DNA from: Flavobacterium sp. BFFFF2
GTDB taxonomy: Bacteria; Bacteroidota; Bacteroidia; Flavobacteriales; Flavobacteriaceae
Assembly (NCBI GenBank): GCA_002256385.1
Contig: NKJD01000036.1
Coordinates: 1-35,867, forward strand
Direction: 5' to 3'
DNA: 35,867 nucleotides
Positions within the stretch are counted from its first letter, which is position 1, and every line of letters begins with the position of its first letter. The translations under genes and the position numbers were made by a program. Shown here piece after piece: positions 1 to 7,901 of this stretch. Below the pieces are notes generated by a model. It saw only the letters and a program-made list of their open reading frames with translations, did no database searches and was not told the origin of the DNA.

Positions 1-273
1 AAATCCTCATTTTTCGCTTCAATCAAAAAAGTCTAAATCACTTCAATTTTTTGTCCTCAATGTAGCTTGGCTACATCTGCGGTAAAAAAAGTCCGTGCAC
101 TCCCAGCTTTATTGTCCTTTTCCCTTTCATCACAAAGTCCAATACATCATTTGGGTTGCAATCTGGAACAAAAATCCACATTTTTCGCTTCAATCAAAAA
201 AGCTTAAACCACTTCAAATATACAATTTTCATTTAACGTGGTTAAGTTGCTCTTTGTTAATACTATAAACTCC
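1..273. repeat. Spacer with direct repeat and repeat family R1
   Basis: No gene is seen here. Bases 1-47 and about 174-220 are near-identical direct copies (core CATTTTTCGCTTCAATCAAA) about 172 bases apart. Between them, about 51-155, lies a copy of a longer repeat (called R1 here) that recurs at about 33375-33470 in the same orientation. R1 has a small hairpin (ATGTAGC TTG GCTACAT), then a conserved stretch containing AAAGTCCGTGCACTCCCAG. The direct copies may mean that R1 and its flank were duplicated. Function is unknown. Confidence 0.75.
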
Positions 274-1533
274 CTACGACACATCGACTGTGGTTTCAGC
301 GGCAATTTTTTTATAAGTGCCATTTTCTAGCTTTTCGCGGATGGCTTCAAAAGCAGTCAAGGTTTCTTCAATATCTTGTAAGGTATGCGAAGCGGTTGGA
401 ATCATGCGCAGTAAAATAATCCCTTTTGGAATAACTGGATATACCACTATCGACAAAAAGATGCGGTAATTTTCACGTAAATCATTCACCATCACCATGG
501 CCTCTGGGATGCTTCCCTCCAGATAAACGGGGGTTACGCAGGTATTGGTGTCGCCAATGTTGAAGCCACGGCTTTTGAGGCCGTTTTGCAAGGCATTCAC
601 ATTTTGCCATAATTTGTCTTTCAATTCGGGCATGGTCCGAATCATGTCTAAGCGTTTCAAAGCGCCAACCGTCATAATCATGGGCAACGATTTGGCATAC
701 ATTTGCGAACGCAAATTATACTTTAAATAATCGATCACGTCTTTGGAGGCAGCCACAAAAGCACCTATGCTGGCCATTGACTTGGCAAAAGTGGAAAAAT
801 ACACGTCAATTTGATCTTGACAGCCTTGCTCTTCGCCCGCGCCTGCGCCCGTTTTACCTAAGGTGCCAAAACCGTGCGCATCGTCAACCAACAAACGGAA
901 ATTGTATTTCTCTTTGAGCGCCACAATTTCTCGTAATTTACCTTGTTGGCCGCGCATGCCGAACACCCCTTCGGTAATTAATAAGATGCCGCCGCCTGTT
1001 TCCAAAGCCATTTTGGTGGCACGTTGCAGGTTTTTTTCAATGCTTTCAATGTCGTTGTGCTTGTAGGTAAAACGTTTACCCATATGCAAACGGACCCCAT
1101 CAATAATGCAACCGTGTCCATCTACGTCATAGACGATGATGTCATTTTTGGTTACTAGTGCATCAATAATGGAAACCATGCCTTGGTAGCCGAAATTCAA
1201 CAGATAAGCGGCTTCTTTGTGTACAAATTCGGCCAATTCATTTTGCAATTGCTCGTGCAAGGTGGTATGTCCACTCATCATGCGGGCTCCCATGGGGTAA
1301 GCCGCGCCATAATCGAGGGCTGCTTGGGCATCGACCTTCCGAATTTCGGGGTGATTGGCCAAACCTAAATAATCATTAATACTCCAATTCAGAATTTCTT
1401 TGCCGTGAAACTGCATCCGCGGCCCCAATTCGCCCTCCAATTTTGGAAACACGTAATATCCTTCGGCCTGCGAAGCCCAGCGACCTAGCGGCCCTTTGTT
1501 GTTTTGTATCCGTTCAAATAAATCTTTTACCAT
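274..1533 (-). CDS. Alpha-oxoamine synthase (SPT / cysteate acyltransferase type)
   Basis: PLP-dependent enzyme of the family that condenses an amino acid with an acyl thioester (8-amino-7-oxononanoate synthase, KBL, serine palmitoyltransferase). The 419 residues are full length for the family. Visible are VDDAHGFG (D218 and H220 would contact the PLP ring), the TEGVFGMRG segment near 187-195, and the Schiff-base lysine in FSTFAKSMAS (K251). An upstream in-frame extension to 1710 is rejected because it translates a 7-bp tandem repeat; the ATG at 1533 begins the family-like sequence MVKDLFERIQ and has a TACTTTTG -7 box (1553-1560) just upstream. In Bacteroidota, members of this type make the long-chain base of sphingolipids (serine) or of sulfonolipids such as capnine (cysteate). 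No bio genes are adjacent, so BioF is less likely. The exact amino-acid substrate cannot be read from sequence alone. Confidence 0.85.
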   Translation of the reverse strand: MVKDLFERIQNNKGPLGRWASQAEGYYVFPKLEGELGPRMQFHGKEILNWSINDYLGLANHPEIRKVDAQAALDYGAAYPMGARMMSGHTTLHEQLQNELAEFVHKEAAYLLNFGYQGMVSIIDALVTKNDIIVYDVDGHGCIIDGVRLHMGKRFTYKHNDIESIEKNLQRATKMALETGGGILLITEGVFGMRGQQGKLREIVALKEKYNFRLLVDDAHGFGTLGKTGAGAGEEQGCQDQIDVYFSTFAKSMASIGAFVAASKDVIDYLKYNLRSQMYAKSLPMIMTVGALKRLDMIRTMPELKDKLWQNVNALQNGLKSRGFNIGDTNTCVTPVYLEGSIPEAMVMVNDLRENYRIFLSIVVYPVIPKGIILLRMIPTASHTLQDIEETLTAFEAIREKLENGTYKKIAAETTVDVS

Positions 1534-1552
1534 GGCATTGTATTTTAGCCCG

Positions 1553-1560
1553 CAAAAGTA
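1553..1560 (-). promoter_or_regulatory. Candidate -7 box for the oxoamine synthase
   Basis: On the minus strand this reads TACTTTTG, an exact TAnnTTTG match about 20 bases upstream of the chosen ATG. No convincing TTTG -33 element was found at the usual spacing, because the 7-bp tandem repeat begins just upstream. It supports the internal start at 1533. Confidence 0.45.
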
Positions 1561-1581
1561 AGCAAAATGAATCCAAAGTAG

Positions 1582-1640
1582 GAAGTCGAAAGTCGAAAGT
1601 CGAAAGTCAAAAGTCGAAAGTCGAAAGTCAAAAGTTGGAA
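1582..1640. repeat. Seven-base tandem repeat (AAGTCGA / AAGTCAA)
   Basis: About eight consecutive copies of the heptamer GAAAGTC, with some copies carrying A for G (AAAAGTC), followed by a looser TTGGAATGTG / GAATTGTG repeat to about 1693. The array lies just upstream of the oxoamine synthase promoter. Simple arrays like this vary in copy number by slippage. Because 7 is not a multiple of 3, three heptamers encode the repeated FDFRLST peptide in the spurious extended reading frame. Confidence 0.85.
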
Positions 1641-1700
1641 TGTGTGTAAAGTTGGAATGTGAAATATGAATTGTGGAATGTGAATTGTGAAATGCCGATC

Positions 1701-1850
1701 GCAGGGGCAAACCTTGCAGTTGCCCTATTTTACATGGGATTATTTATGAAAACCTAGTAGGGGCGGGGCTTGACTCCGCCCTGTTTTAAACGGGGTGTTT
1801 ATTATGGAAATCATGTAGGGGCAACCCTGGTGGTTGCCCTGTTTTGTGTG
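1701..1850. repeat. Three tandem GTAGGGGC hairpin units
   Basis: Units start near 1701, 1757 and 1815 (period 56-58 bases). Each is a short hairpin followed by a T-rich tail: GGGCAA/TTGCCC in the first, GGGCGGGG/CTCCGCCC in the second, GGGCAACC/GGTTGCCC in the third. A fourth copy at 30481-30506 has GGGCGACC/GGTCGCCC. The stem bases change in pairs between copies, so the fold rather than the bare sequence appears to be kept. The units resemble REP-type intergenic repeats, and no gene is encoded. Confidence 0.75.
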
Positions 1851-2358
1851 AATGCTTGTTCGGGTTAAATGAATTCGGCGGTGTTTTACAAACTGTGCAA
1901 ATACAAAAAACGGTAAAAAAAAGTGTAAAAGGCAAAGAGTAAAGAATTGCGAAAATCTTTCTTCTTTTCTCTTTCCTCTGACCTTGGGCCAGCAAAGAAA
2001 ATGAACGAAATCGTGAATCAGCAGAAAAATGTCAAGCAGAAAACAATAGGTCTTATGAAAGGCAACATTAAAATATTCAATCAATGTTAACTGTTCTGCG
2101 AAGCTTTGCAAGACCAAGTCTTTTCTCTTTCTTCTTTTTTCTTTCCTCTGACCTTGGGCCAGCAAAGAAAATGAACGAAATCGTCAATCAGCAGAAAAAT
2201 GTCAAGCAGAAAACAATAGGTCTTATGAATATCATGTCATGCTGACTAAGAAACCATCGCGTGATACAAGCACCATGATGATGAGATTTCTCCTTCGTCG
2301 AAATGACAAAATAGGATTTTCAATCAAAGTTAACTGCTCTGCGAAGCCGCGCAAGATC

Positions 2359-2484
2359 GGCCCGCATATGTAGTCATAGCTTTTTCAAGCCGGCAAAATT
2401 TCTGAAGCCTTGGAGGAAATTTCGGCTTGAAAAAGTGGTTTTGCCGCAGGCAAAAATGGCCTTTTATGCGGGCCAAAAAGGCCC
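2359..2484. repeat. Structured core of module A, copy 1
   Basis: A perfect 10-bp inverted repeat, GGCCCGCATA (2359-2368) with TATGCGGGCC (2465-2474), encloses two further hairpins. The first pairs TTTTTCAAGCCG with CGGCTTGAAAAA (2381-2434) and continues as AAATTTC/GAAATTT. The second is TTTTGCC GCA GGCAAAA (2439-2455). The right arm of the outer stem can instead pair with GGCCC at 2480-2484 across an AAAAA loop, giving two mutually exclusive folds. The same arms recur at 2712-2721/2910-2919 and 3134-3143/3240-3249. Whether it acts as RNA or DNA is unknown. Confidence 0.65.
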
Positions 2485-2785
2485 TTTCTTTTGGTTCGTT
2501 TTCTTTGGGCCAGCAAAGAAAATGAACGAAATCGTGAATCAACAGGAATAGGTCAACCAGAAACCAAAAGGTCTTATGAAAATCATGTCATGCTAACTCA
2601 TGAACCATGATGATGAGATTTAGCTTCGCTGAACTTACGTTTCTCCTTCGTCGAAATGACAAAATAAGGCTTTCAATCAATGTTTACATGTCTGCGAAGC
2701 CGCGCAAGATCGGCCCGCATATGTAGTCATAGCTTTTTCAAGCCGGCAAAATTTCTGAAGCCTTGGAGGAAATTTCGGCTTGAAA

Positions 2786-2876
2786 CATCACCACTAAAAA
2801 TCAGTTTGCGAAGCAAACACAATTAAAGAAAAGGTGATTCAAGCTGACCCTTAAAAAACAATATAAAAGGCAGCTT
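2786..2876. repeat. 91-base insert within module A, copy 2
   Basis: Copy 2 of module A carries about 91 bases that are absent from copies 1 and 3, placed at the end of its first inner hairpin. The insert can itself form two hairpins: an ATCACC/GGTGAT stem enclosing GTTTGC GAA GCAAAC, and AAGCTG/CAGCTT. Similar octamers (GCTTGAAA and GCTTAAAG) flank it, but a clean target-site duplication is not visible. It could be a small mobile repeat or an ancestral segment lost from the other copies. Confidence 0.6.
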
Positions 2877-3490
2877 AAAGTGGTTTTGCCGCAGGCAAAA
2901 ATGACCTTTTATGCGGGCCAAAAAGGCCCTTTCTTTTGGTTCATTTTCTTTGGGCCAGCAAAGAAAATGAACAAAGGTCTTTCAACAGAAATAGGTCAGG
3001 CAGAAAGCAAAAGGGCTTATGGAAATCATGTCATGCTAACTCATGAACCATGATGATGAGATTTCTCCTTCGTCGAAATGACAAAATAAGGTCTTCAATC
3101 AATGTTTACACGTCTGCGAAGCCGCGCAAGATCGGCCCGCATATGTAGTCATAGCTTTTTCAAGCCGGCAAAATTTCTGAAGCCTTGGAGGAAATTTCGG
3201 CTTGAAAAAGTGGTTTTGCCGCAGGCAAAAATGACCTTTTATGCGGGCCAAAAAGGCCCTTTCTTTTGGTTCGTTTTCTTTGGGCCAGCAAAGAAAATGA
3301 ACAAAGACGTGAAGCAGCAGCAGGACGTCAAGCAGAAAACAATAGGTCTTATGAAAAGCAATATTAAAATATTCAATCAATGTCCAAGCGTCTGCGCAGC
3401 CGCGCAAGACCGGTCTGTCTTTTCTCTTTCTTCTTTTCTCTTTCCTCTTTTTAAATCAAATCTCAAATCAAAAAATCCTACCTTTCCGCC

Positions 3491-3898
3491 ATGAAAAAAG
3501 ACATCACCCCCACCACCGTCAATGGGGTTTACATCGCTGCTGTCCAAGAATGGAACGACGAAATGCTTGACCAAAGTTGGTATATGTATTTAATTAATGA
3601 CATGGACGTTGCCATCGAAAGCGTGATGGTGGTTACGTCGGCTTTTGGCACCCTTGATGGGGAATTGAAAAAGACCTCGACGTTGCGGCATGCCTATTTG
3701 GAAGTGCCAGCTCATGCGGCGATCAAAGTAGAATGGTTGCCCAATAACTTGTTGGATTTGCACAACGAATGCATGGTCACCTTTTTTATTGGCAATTCGT
3801 TGCGTGACCGCAAATACGTGTTTCGCAAAGGCGGTTTAACGGCCGACCGATTGCTGCCGTTGCCTGTGTTGCACCGCCCTGGAATCTTGGCTGATTAA
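3491..3898 (+). CDS. Conserved Bacteroidota hypothetical protein
   Basis: A 135-residue soluble protein with no signal peptide or membrane segment. It resembles, from memory, a small protein found throughout Flavobacteriia that is sometimes mislabelled as a phenylalanyl-tRNA synthetase alpha subunit; no tRNA synthetase motif is present. The N-terminal part has a VAAVQEWNDE-like segment (16-24 region) and an acidic, aromatic middle, and the C-terminus is basic then hydrophobic. The start at 3491 follows directly on the repeat array, with TACCTTTC a few bases upstream as an imperfect -7 box. The gene converges on the AraC regulator with 24 bases between stops. Its function is unknown. Confidence 0.75.
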   Translation: MKKDITPTTVNGVYIAAVQEWNDEMLDQSWYMYLINDMDVAIESVMVVTSAFGTLDGELKKTSTLRHAYLEVPAHAAIKVEWLPNNLLDLHNECMVTFFIGNSLRDRKYVFRKGGLTADRLLPLPVLHRPGILAD

Positions 3899-3922
3899 GT
3901 ATTTTATTGAAGAAGACGTTTG

Positions 3923-4798
3923 TTAATTAGCCGCGACGTTCAGCGAAAGAATGTATTTTTTGGGCGTGGTGCCAAATTTTTTCTTGAAGGCGGCAATAAA
4001 ATGGCTGCCGGTGCTATACCCGACTTTGAGGCCAGCTTCGTTAACGTTGTAACTGCCCGAATCGAGCAGGCGTCTTGCGTATTCCATTTTATAATCGAAC
4101 AAAAAACCATAGACAGTGTCGCCATAAATTTGCTTAAAACCCATTTTGAGTTTTTTGAGTGGCAACCCAATTTGTTCGGCCAACGACTCTAACGACGGCG
4201 GTTCGGCCATATTCTCGATCATAATTTGTTTGGCTCTTTTAATTTTAAGCACGTTTTCTTCGTCAATTAAAAAAGGACATTGGGCCGCATTGGGGTCATC
4301 ATTGCGGTTAAAAAACAGGCTCAGCAATTCGTAACTTTTACCTTTGTAATAAAGTGCTTTAATGCTTTGGTGCAAATGATAATGAAACAATTGGTTCAAT
4401 ACAATGGCCATCGACGGGCTGATGCGGTCTTCTTTGTAATATTTTTTGTCGCGGTTTTCGGCCGTTAAAAACGGGAAATAATCAGAGTCCGCCGAAAATA
4501 AATTGTGCAATTTTTTCAATGACACCAACATGCTGATGGCCCATGCACCAGGTTCCAATTCCAAATGCAGTGGCAATTCTTTTTGCGGATTGTACAGCAG
4601 CAACGAGGCTTCTTCGCGCAATTCTAAAGTATAAGACCCCTGATTAAAGAGGAACTTACCTTTTCCTTTAATGCCAAAATGAAACTGTATCATGCCCAAT
4701 GGCACAGGGTGTTCGTAGCTAACCACCTGATCCGCTTCATTTTGAAAACGCAGCAGGGTAAGTTGTTGTTCAATCGGGATAATTTCAAATGAACCCAT
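3923..4798 (-). CDS. AraC-family transcriptional regulator
   Basis: 291 residues. The C-terminal ~105 residues form the double helix-turn-helix of AraC/XylS proteins: the first begins near ENVLKIKRAKQIM and includes SLESLAEQIGLPLKKLK; the second includes NVNEAGLKVGYSTGSHFIAAF, followed by the typical FGTTPKKY ending. The N-terminal ~170 residues are a sensing region of the kind seen in Bacteroidota AraC proteins, with no recognisable ligand motif. It is transcribed away from hemA across a 230-base spacer, and this divergent layout suggests control of the heme operon, its own gene, or both. That role is inferred from position only. Confidence 0.88.
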   Translation of the reverse strand: MGSFEIIPIEQQLTLLRFQNEADQVVSYEHPVPLGMIQFHFGIKGKGKFLFNQGSYTLELREEASLLLYNPQKELPLHLELEPGAWAISMLVSLKKLHNLFSADSDYFPFLTAENRDKKYYKEDRISPSMAIVLNQLFHYHLHQSIKALYYKGKSYELLSLFFNRNDDPNAAQCPFLIDEENVLKIKRAKQIMIENMAEPPSLESLAEQIGLPLKKLKMGFKQIYGDTVYGFLFDYKMEYARRLLDSGSYNVNEAGLKVGYSTGSHFIAAFKKKFGTTPKKYILSLNVAAN

Positions 4799-4845
4799 AG
4801 CGGTATTTTTTAGAAAGCACTTGGCTTTGGTTGAGGTGTCTTTAT

Positions 4846-4860
4846 TTAGAATTGTTCTAA
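4846..4860. promoter_or_regulatory. Dyad in the regulator-hemA spacer
   Basis: TTAGAA TTG TTCTAA is a perfect 6+6 inverted repeat with a 3-base centre, 48 bases upstream of the AraC-type gene and about 115 bases upstream of the hemA -33 region. It is a possible operator, although AraC proteins usually bind direct repeats. Chance occurrence in AT-rich spacer DNA is quite possible. Confidence 0.3.
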
Positions 4861-4973
4861 TTTGTGTTGGCGGTGATCCCTGCTAACAGTACAAAGATAG
4901 CAAAAATGACGCTAAAAGTTCCGTTTAAAACGAACTGGATTGTGAGCGTATAAAATAGACCTTCTGGCGTTAT

Positions 4974-5001
4974 TTTGTTGTAAAATGTCAAGGTACATTT
5001 G
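4974..5001 (+). promoter_or_regulatory. hemA promoter
   Basis: TACATTTG at 4994-5001 matches the Bacteroidota -7 consensus TAnnTTTG. TTTTG ending at 4977 lies 16 bases upstream as a -33 element, slightly short of the usual 17-19. Transcription would start near 5008, so the in-frame TTG at 4999 would not be in the mRNA. This supports the ATG at 5029 as the hemA start. Confidence 0.65.
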
Positions 5002-5028
5002 GTGCATCGAAAATTTTGCTTCGCAGGT

Positions 5029-6291
5029 ATGAGCCACCCCAAGCCCATTCGACATACAACTTTCTACGCCCTTGGCATCAGTTATAAAAAAGCTGACGCA
5101 GGGATGCGTGGTCTTTTTAGTTTGGATTCGTCGGCCAAAGCAAAATTATTAGCCCAAGCCAGTCAAAATGGCATTGAAGCATTGCTGGTTACTTCCACTT
5201 GCAACCGCACCGAATTGTATGGCTTTGCCGAACATCCATACCAACTAATCCAATTGCTGTGTGCCAACAGCCGCGGCAGTGTCGAAGATTTTCAGAAGAT
5301 CGCTTATATTTATAAAAACCAAGAAGCCATCCAGCATTTGTTTCGGGTAGGCACGGGTTTAGATAGCCAAATTTTAGGCGATTTTGAAATCATCAGTCAG
5401 TTGCGCAACGCTTTCATTGAAAGCAAAGCTCATTCCTTAACCAATGCTTTTTTGGAGCGTTTGGTGAATGCGGTCATTCAGGCCAGCAAACGAATCAAAA
5501 ACGAAACTGAAATTTCGTCTGGTGCCACTTCTGTTTCCTTTGCAGCGGTGCATTATATTTTTAAGCAAGTTGAAAACATAGCGGACAAAAACATTTTACT
5601 GTTTGGAACTGGTAAAATTGGCCGCAACACCTGCGAGAATTTAGTCAAACACACCAAACACAGCCACATTACGCTCATCAACCGAACCAAAGACAAGGCT
5701 GAAAAATTGGCCCGTAAGTTACAAGTAGTTGTCAAAGACTACACTGAGTTGCATTTGGAAATTCAAAAAGCTGATGTATTGGTCGTGGCGACTGGAGCGC
5801 AAAATCCGACCGTTGACCGGGAAATATTAAACTTACGCAAACCTTTACTGATCTTGGATTTGTCTATTCCGAAAAATGTGGATGAAAATGTGATGAACAT
5901 TCCCGGTGTGCAATTGGTACACATGGATCATTTGTCACAAATGACCGATGAAACTCTTGAGCGCAGAAAACAACATATTCCTGCGGCCGAAAGCATCATT
6001 CAAGAAGTGATGGACGAATTTTTGATCTGGACAAAAGGCCGAAAATTTGCCCCGACTATTCAGGCGCTTAAAGCCAAATTGAACGACATCAAAGAATCAG
6101 AATTGCAATTGCACCGAAAAAAGCACGCCGATTTTGACGAAGCTTTGGCCGAAAGCCTGAGCGCCCGCATTATTCAAAAAATTACCAACCATTTTGCCAA
6201 CCATTTAAAAGACGAACATACCACTGTTGATGAAAGCATCGAGTGGATTGAACGCGTTTTTCATTTGGAACAGGCTTCTCATCACGAATGA
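5029..6291 (+). CDS. hemA: Glutamyl-tRNA reductase
   Basis: NADPH-dependent reduction of glutamyl-tRNA(Glu) to glutamate-1-semialdehyde, the first committed step of C5-route heme synthesis in the cytoplasm. 420 residues from the ATG at 5029. The catalytic cysteine sits in VTSTCNRTELYG (C58), followed by GLDSQILGDFEI and the substrate-domain segment NETEISSGATSVSFAAV. A Rossmann NADPH site appears as LLFGTGKIGRNTCENL, then a C-terminal helical dimerisation domain. It is the first gene of hemA-hemC-hemD-hemE; its TGA overlaps the hemC ATG by 4 bases, suggesting translational coupling. A longer frame with a TTG start at 4999 is rejected because that TTG lies inside the promoter. Confidence 0.97.
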   Translation: MSHPKPIRHTTFYALGISYKKADAGMRGLFSLDSSAKAKLLAQASQNGIEALLVTSTCNRTELYGFAEHPYQLIQLLCANSRGSVEDFQKIAYIYKNQEAIQHLFRVGTGLDSQILGDFEIISQLRNAFIESKAHSLTNAFLERLVNAVIQASKRIKNETEISSGATSVSFAAVHYIFKQVENIADKNILLFGTGKIGRNTCENLVKHTKHSHITLINRTKDKAEKLARKLQVVVKDYTELHLEIQKADVLVVATGAQNPTVDREILNLRKPLLILDLSIPKNVDENVMNIPGVQLVHMDHLSQMTDETLERRKQHIPAAESIIQEVMDEFLIWTKGRKFAPTIQALKAKLNDIKESELQLHRKKHADFDEALAESLSARIIQKITNHFANHLKDEHTTVDESIEWIERVFHLEQASHHE

Positions 6292-7223
6292 AAAATCCGA
6301 TCCGCATTGGCACCCGAGACAGCGAATTGGCGCTGTGGCAAGCACACACCGTTGAAAAGCAGCTACAAGACCTTGGCTACCAAACCGAAATTGTTGCCGT
6401 TAAATCAGATGGCGATTTGCAATTAGACCGCCCTTTGTATGAACTAGGCATCACAGGCATTTTTACCAAAACGCTCGACATGGCCTTGCTCCAAAACCGC
6501 ATTGATGTGGCCGTGCATTCTATGAAAGATGTGCCCACTGCTTTGCCACAAGGCATTATTCAGAGTGCAGTGTTGCCAAGAGCCAATGTCCTCGATTTGC
6601 TGGTTTTAAAGCAAGAAGCACCCGACTTCGAGAATCAACCGGCAACCATTGCCACCGGAAGCCTTCGGCGCCAAGCCCAATGGCTGCATCGCTATCCACA
6701 ACACACGGTGGTTGATTTGCGGGGCAATGTGAATTCTCGATTAAAAAAATTACACGAAAGTACTTGGGCTGGGGCCGTTTTTGCTGCCGCCGGACTCGAA
6801 CGATTGGGCAAATCTCCCGCACAAGCCATTACGCTCGATTGGATGGTTCCAGCGCCTGCGCAAGGCGCCATGGTCGTGCTCAATCGAGCCGACGATTGGG
6901 GCATTCAAGAGGCTGTTTCGCAATTAAATGACCCTGAAACGGAAATTTGCGTGCACATCGAACGACAATTTTTGCGTACTTTAGAAGGAGGATGCACTGC
7001 TCCCATTGGCGCTTGGGCAAAATACAATGAACAGACTGATCAAATTTCTTTTGAAGGGGTGGTGTTGTCATTGGATGGTAAAAAACGCTTGTCCATGTCA
7101 GAAACCATTCCTGTGCAAGACTGGAAAAAAGCGGGCTATTATTGGGCACAGAAAATCCTCAATGCGGGAGGTAATGAGTTAATGACCGAAATACGTGCGC
7201 AACTTCCTTCAAATCAATCATAA
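6288..7223 (+). CDS. hemC: Porphobilinogen deaminase (hydroxymethylbilane synthase)
   Basis: Joins four porphobilinogen molecules into hydroxymethylbilane. The 311 residues match the family length. It opens with the characteristic RIGTRDSELALWQA. The catalytic aspartate is in HSMKDVP (D81), the substrate-binding arginines are in GSLRRQAQ and DLRGNVNSRL, and the dipyrromethane cofactor attaches to C236 in LEGGCTAPIGA. It starts within the end of hemA (ATGA overlap), and its TAA shares one base with the hemD ATG. Co-expression with its neighbours is essentially certain from this packing. Confidence 0.97.
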   Translation: MKNPIRIGTRDSELALWQAHTVEKQLQDLGYQTEIVAVKSDGDLQLDRPLYELGITGIFTKTLDMALLQNRIDVAVHSMKDVPTALPQGIIQSAVLPRANVLDLLVLKQEAPDFENQPATIATGSLRRQAQWLHRYPQHTVVDLRGNVNSRLKKLHESTWAGAVFAAAGLERLGKSPAQAITLDWMVPAPAQGAMVVLNRADDWGIQEAVSQLNDPETEICVHIERQFLRTLEGGCTAPIGAWAKYNEQTDQISFEGVVLSLDGKKRLSMSETIPVQDWKKAGYYWAQKILNAGGNELMTEIRAQLPSNQS

Positions 7224-7900
7224 TGAAGATTGAAGCAGCAAAGCCTTGTGTGGTTTCAACCAAATGTTTGCCCGACTGGGCACAAAATGACATCGAACAA
7301 GCGGGGTTTTCCTTGTTTCAACACGATTTTATTGCCACAGCAGCCATTGCGGTTGAATGGGGTGTCATCCATGAATTTCTGGTTTTTACCAGCCAACAGG
7401 CGGTACAGTATTATGTGAAGCAAAACAGCGCCAAACGCCCATGTTTTTGTGTAGGTCAACAAACGTCGAATTTATTGCAGAAGCTTGGTTTTGAAGTAGT
7501 TGCAATGGCTTTTTCAGCACAATATCTTGGCGAATTGTTGCAAGTAAAATACTACAACGGTTCATTTACTTTTGTTTGTGGTGTGCAACGTCGACCAGAA
7601 TTGCCTTATATGTTAGATCAAATGGCTGTCACTTGGAATCAATACCCAATTTATGAAACCATAGCAACACCTGTTGAAGCTCCCAATAACCCATCGGCTG
7701 TGTTGTTTTTCAGCCCTTCTGCCGTGGCAAGTTTTCAAGAAAAAAACGCCTTATACCCCGAAACACCTTATTTTTGCGTAGGCGCCACTACGGCGCAAAG
7801 TTTACGCGAAGTGGGGTCATTTCAAATATATATTGCCGACAAACCAGACACGAAAGTGCTGATTAATTTACTCATACAACATTTAAAGACAGCTTGTTAA
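7223..7900 (+). CDS. hemD: Uroporphyrinogen-III synthase
   Basis: Closes and inverts ring D of hydroxymethylbilane to give uroporphyrinogen III. This family is poorly conserved. The 225 residues show the expected two-lobed pattern: [14 protein letters not shown] with [17 protein letters not shown] in the first lobe, and [12 protein letters not shown] with [16 protein letters not shown] in the second, which carry the usual S/T and G signatures. It lies between hemC and hemE with a 1-base overlap (TAATG) upstream and 1 base to hemE. The assignment rests on these motifs plus the operon position. Confidence 0.9.
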   Translation: MKIEAAKPCVVSTKCLPDWAQNDIEQAGFSLFQHDFIATAAIAVEWGVIHEFLVFTSQQAVQYYVKQNSAKRPCFCVGQQTSNLLQKLGFEVVAMAFSAQYLGELLQVKYYNGSFTFVCGVQRRPELPYMLDQMAVTWNQYPIYETIATPVEAPNNPSAVLFFSPSAVASFQEKNALYPETPYFCVGATTAQSLREVGSFQIYIADKPDTKVLINLLIQHLKTAC

Positions 7901-7901
7901 A

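Larger units (their letters stand above)
1925..3450. repeat. Tandem composite repeat array (modules C, head, A, B)
   Basis: This 1.5-kb stretch holds no credible gene. It is built from recurring modules. Module B (starts TGGGCCAGCAAAGAAAATGA) occurs at about 1985-2059, 2154-2229, 2514-2580, 2951-3022 and 3281-3355. Module C (contains TTTCTCCTTCGTCGAAATGA) occurs at about 2229-2325, 2580-2680 and 3022-3100. A head (TCTGCGAAGCCGCGCAAG and variants) occurs near 2090, 2337, 2692, 3113 and 3390. Module A, the structured core, occurs at 2341-2510, 2695-2950 and 3116-3280; where A is absent the head leads into a pyrimidine-rich TTTCTTCTTTTCTCTTTCC tract instead. A-to-A spacing is 354 and 421 bases. 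After removing a 21-base insert (C module, about 2624-2644) and a 91-base insert (A module, about 2786-2876), both reduce to about 330, so the array arose by tandem duplication. Confidence 0.85.

Noticed and set aside
1534..1710. N-terminal extension of the oxoamine synthase frame
   Set aside because: It translates the 7-bp tandem repeat and spacer into repeated FDFRLST peptides, lies upstream of a -7 box, and does not resemble the enzyme family.
1740..2165. 141-residue minus-strand open frame
   Set aside because: It lies wholly in hairpin and module B repeats, and parts of the same peptide recur in frames from other repeat copies. No domain, promoter or codon bias supports it.
1582..3450. 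CRISPR array
   Set aside because: The repeats are either heptamers without spacers or long composite modules. There are no 25-40-base repeats with unique equal-length spacers and no cas genes.
3102..3494. 130-residue plus-strand open frame
   Set aside because: It runs through the third repeat unit and the pyrimidine-rich tract and ends over the start of the real gene at 3491. The peptide is an artefact of repeats.
4999..5028. TTG start for hemA
   Set aside because: The TTG is part of the TACATTTG -7 box, so it would not be in the mRNA.
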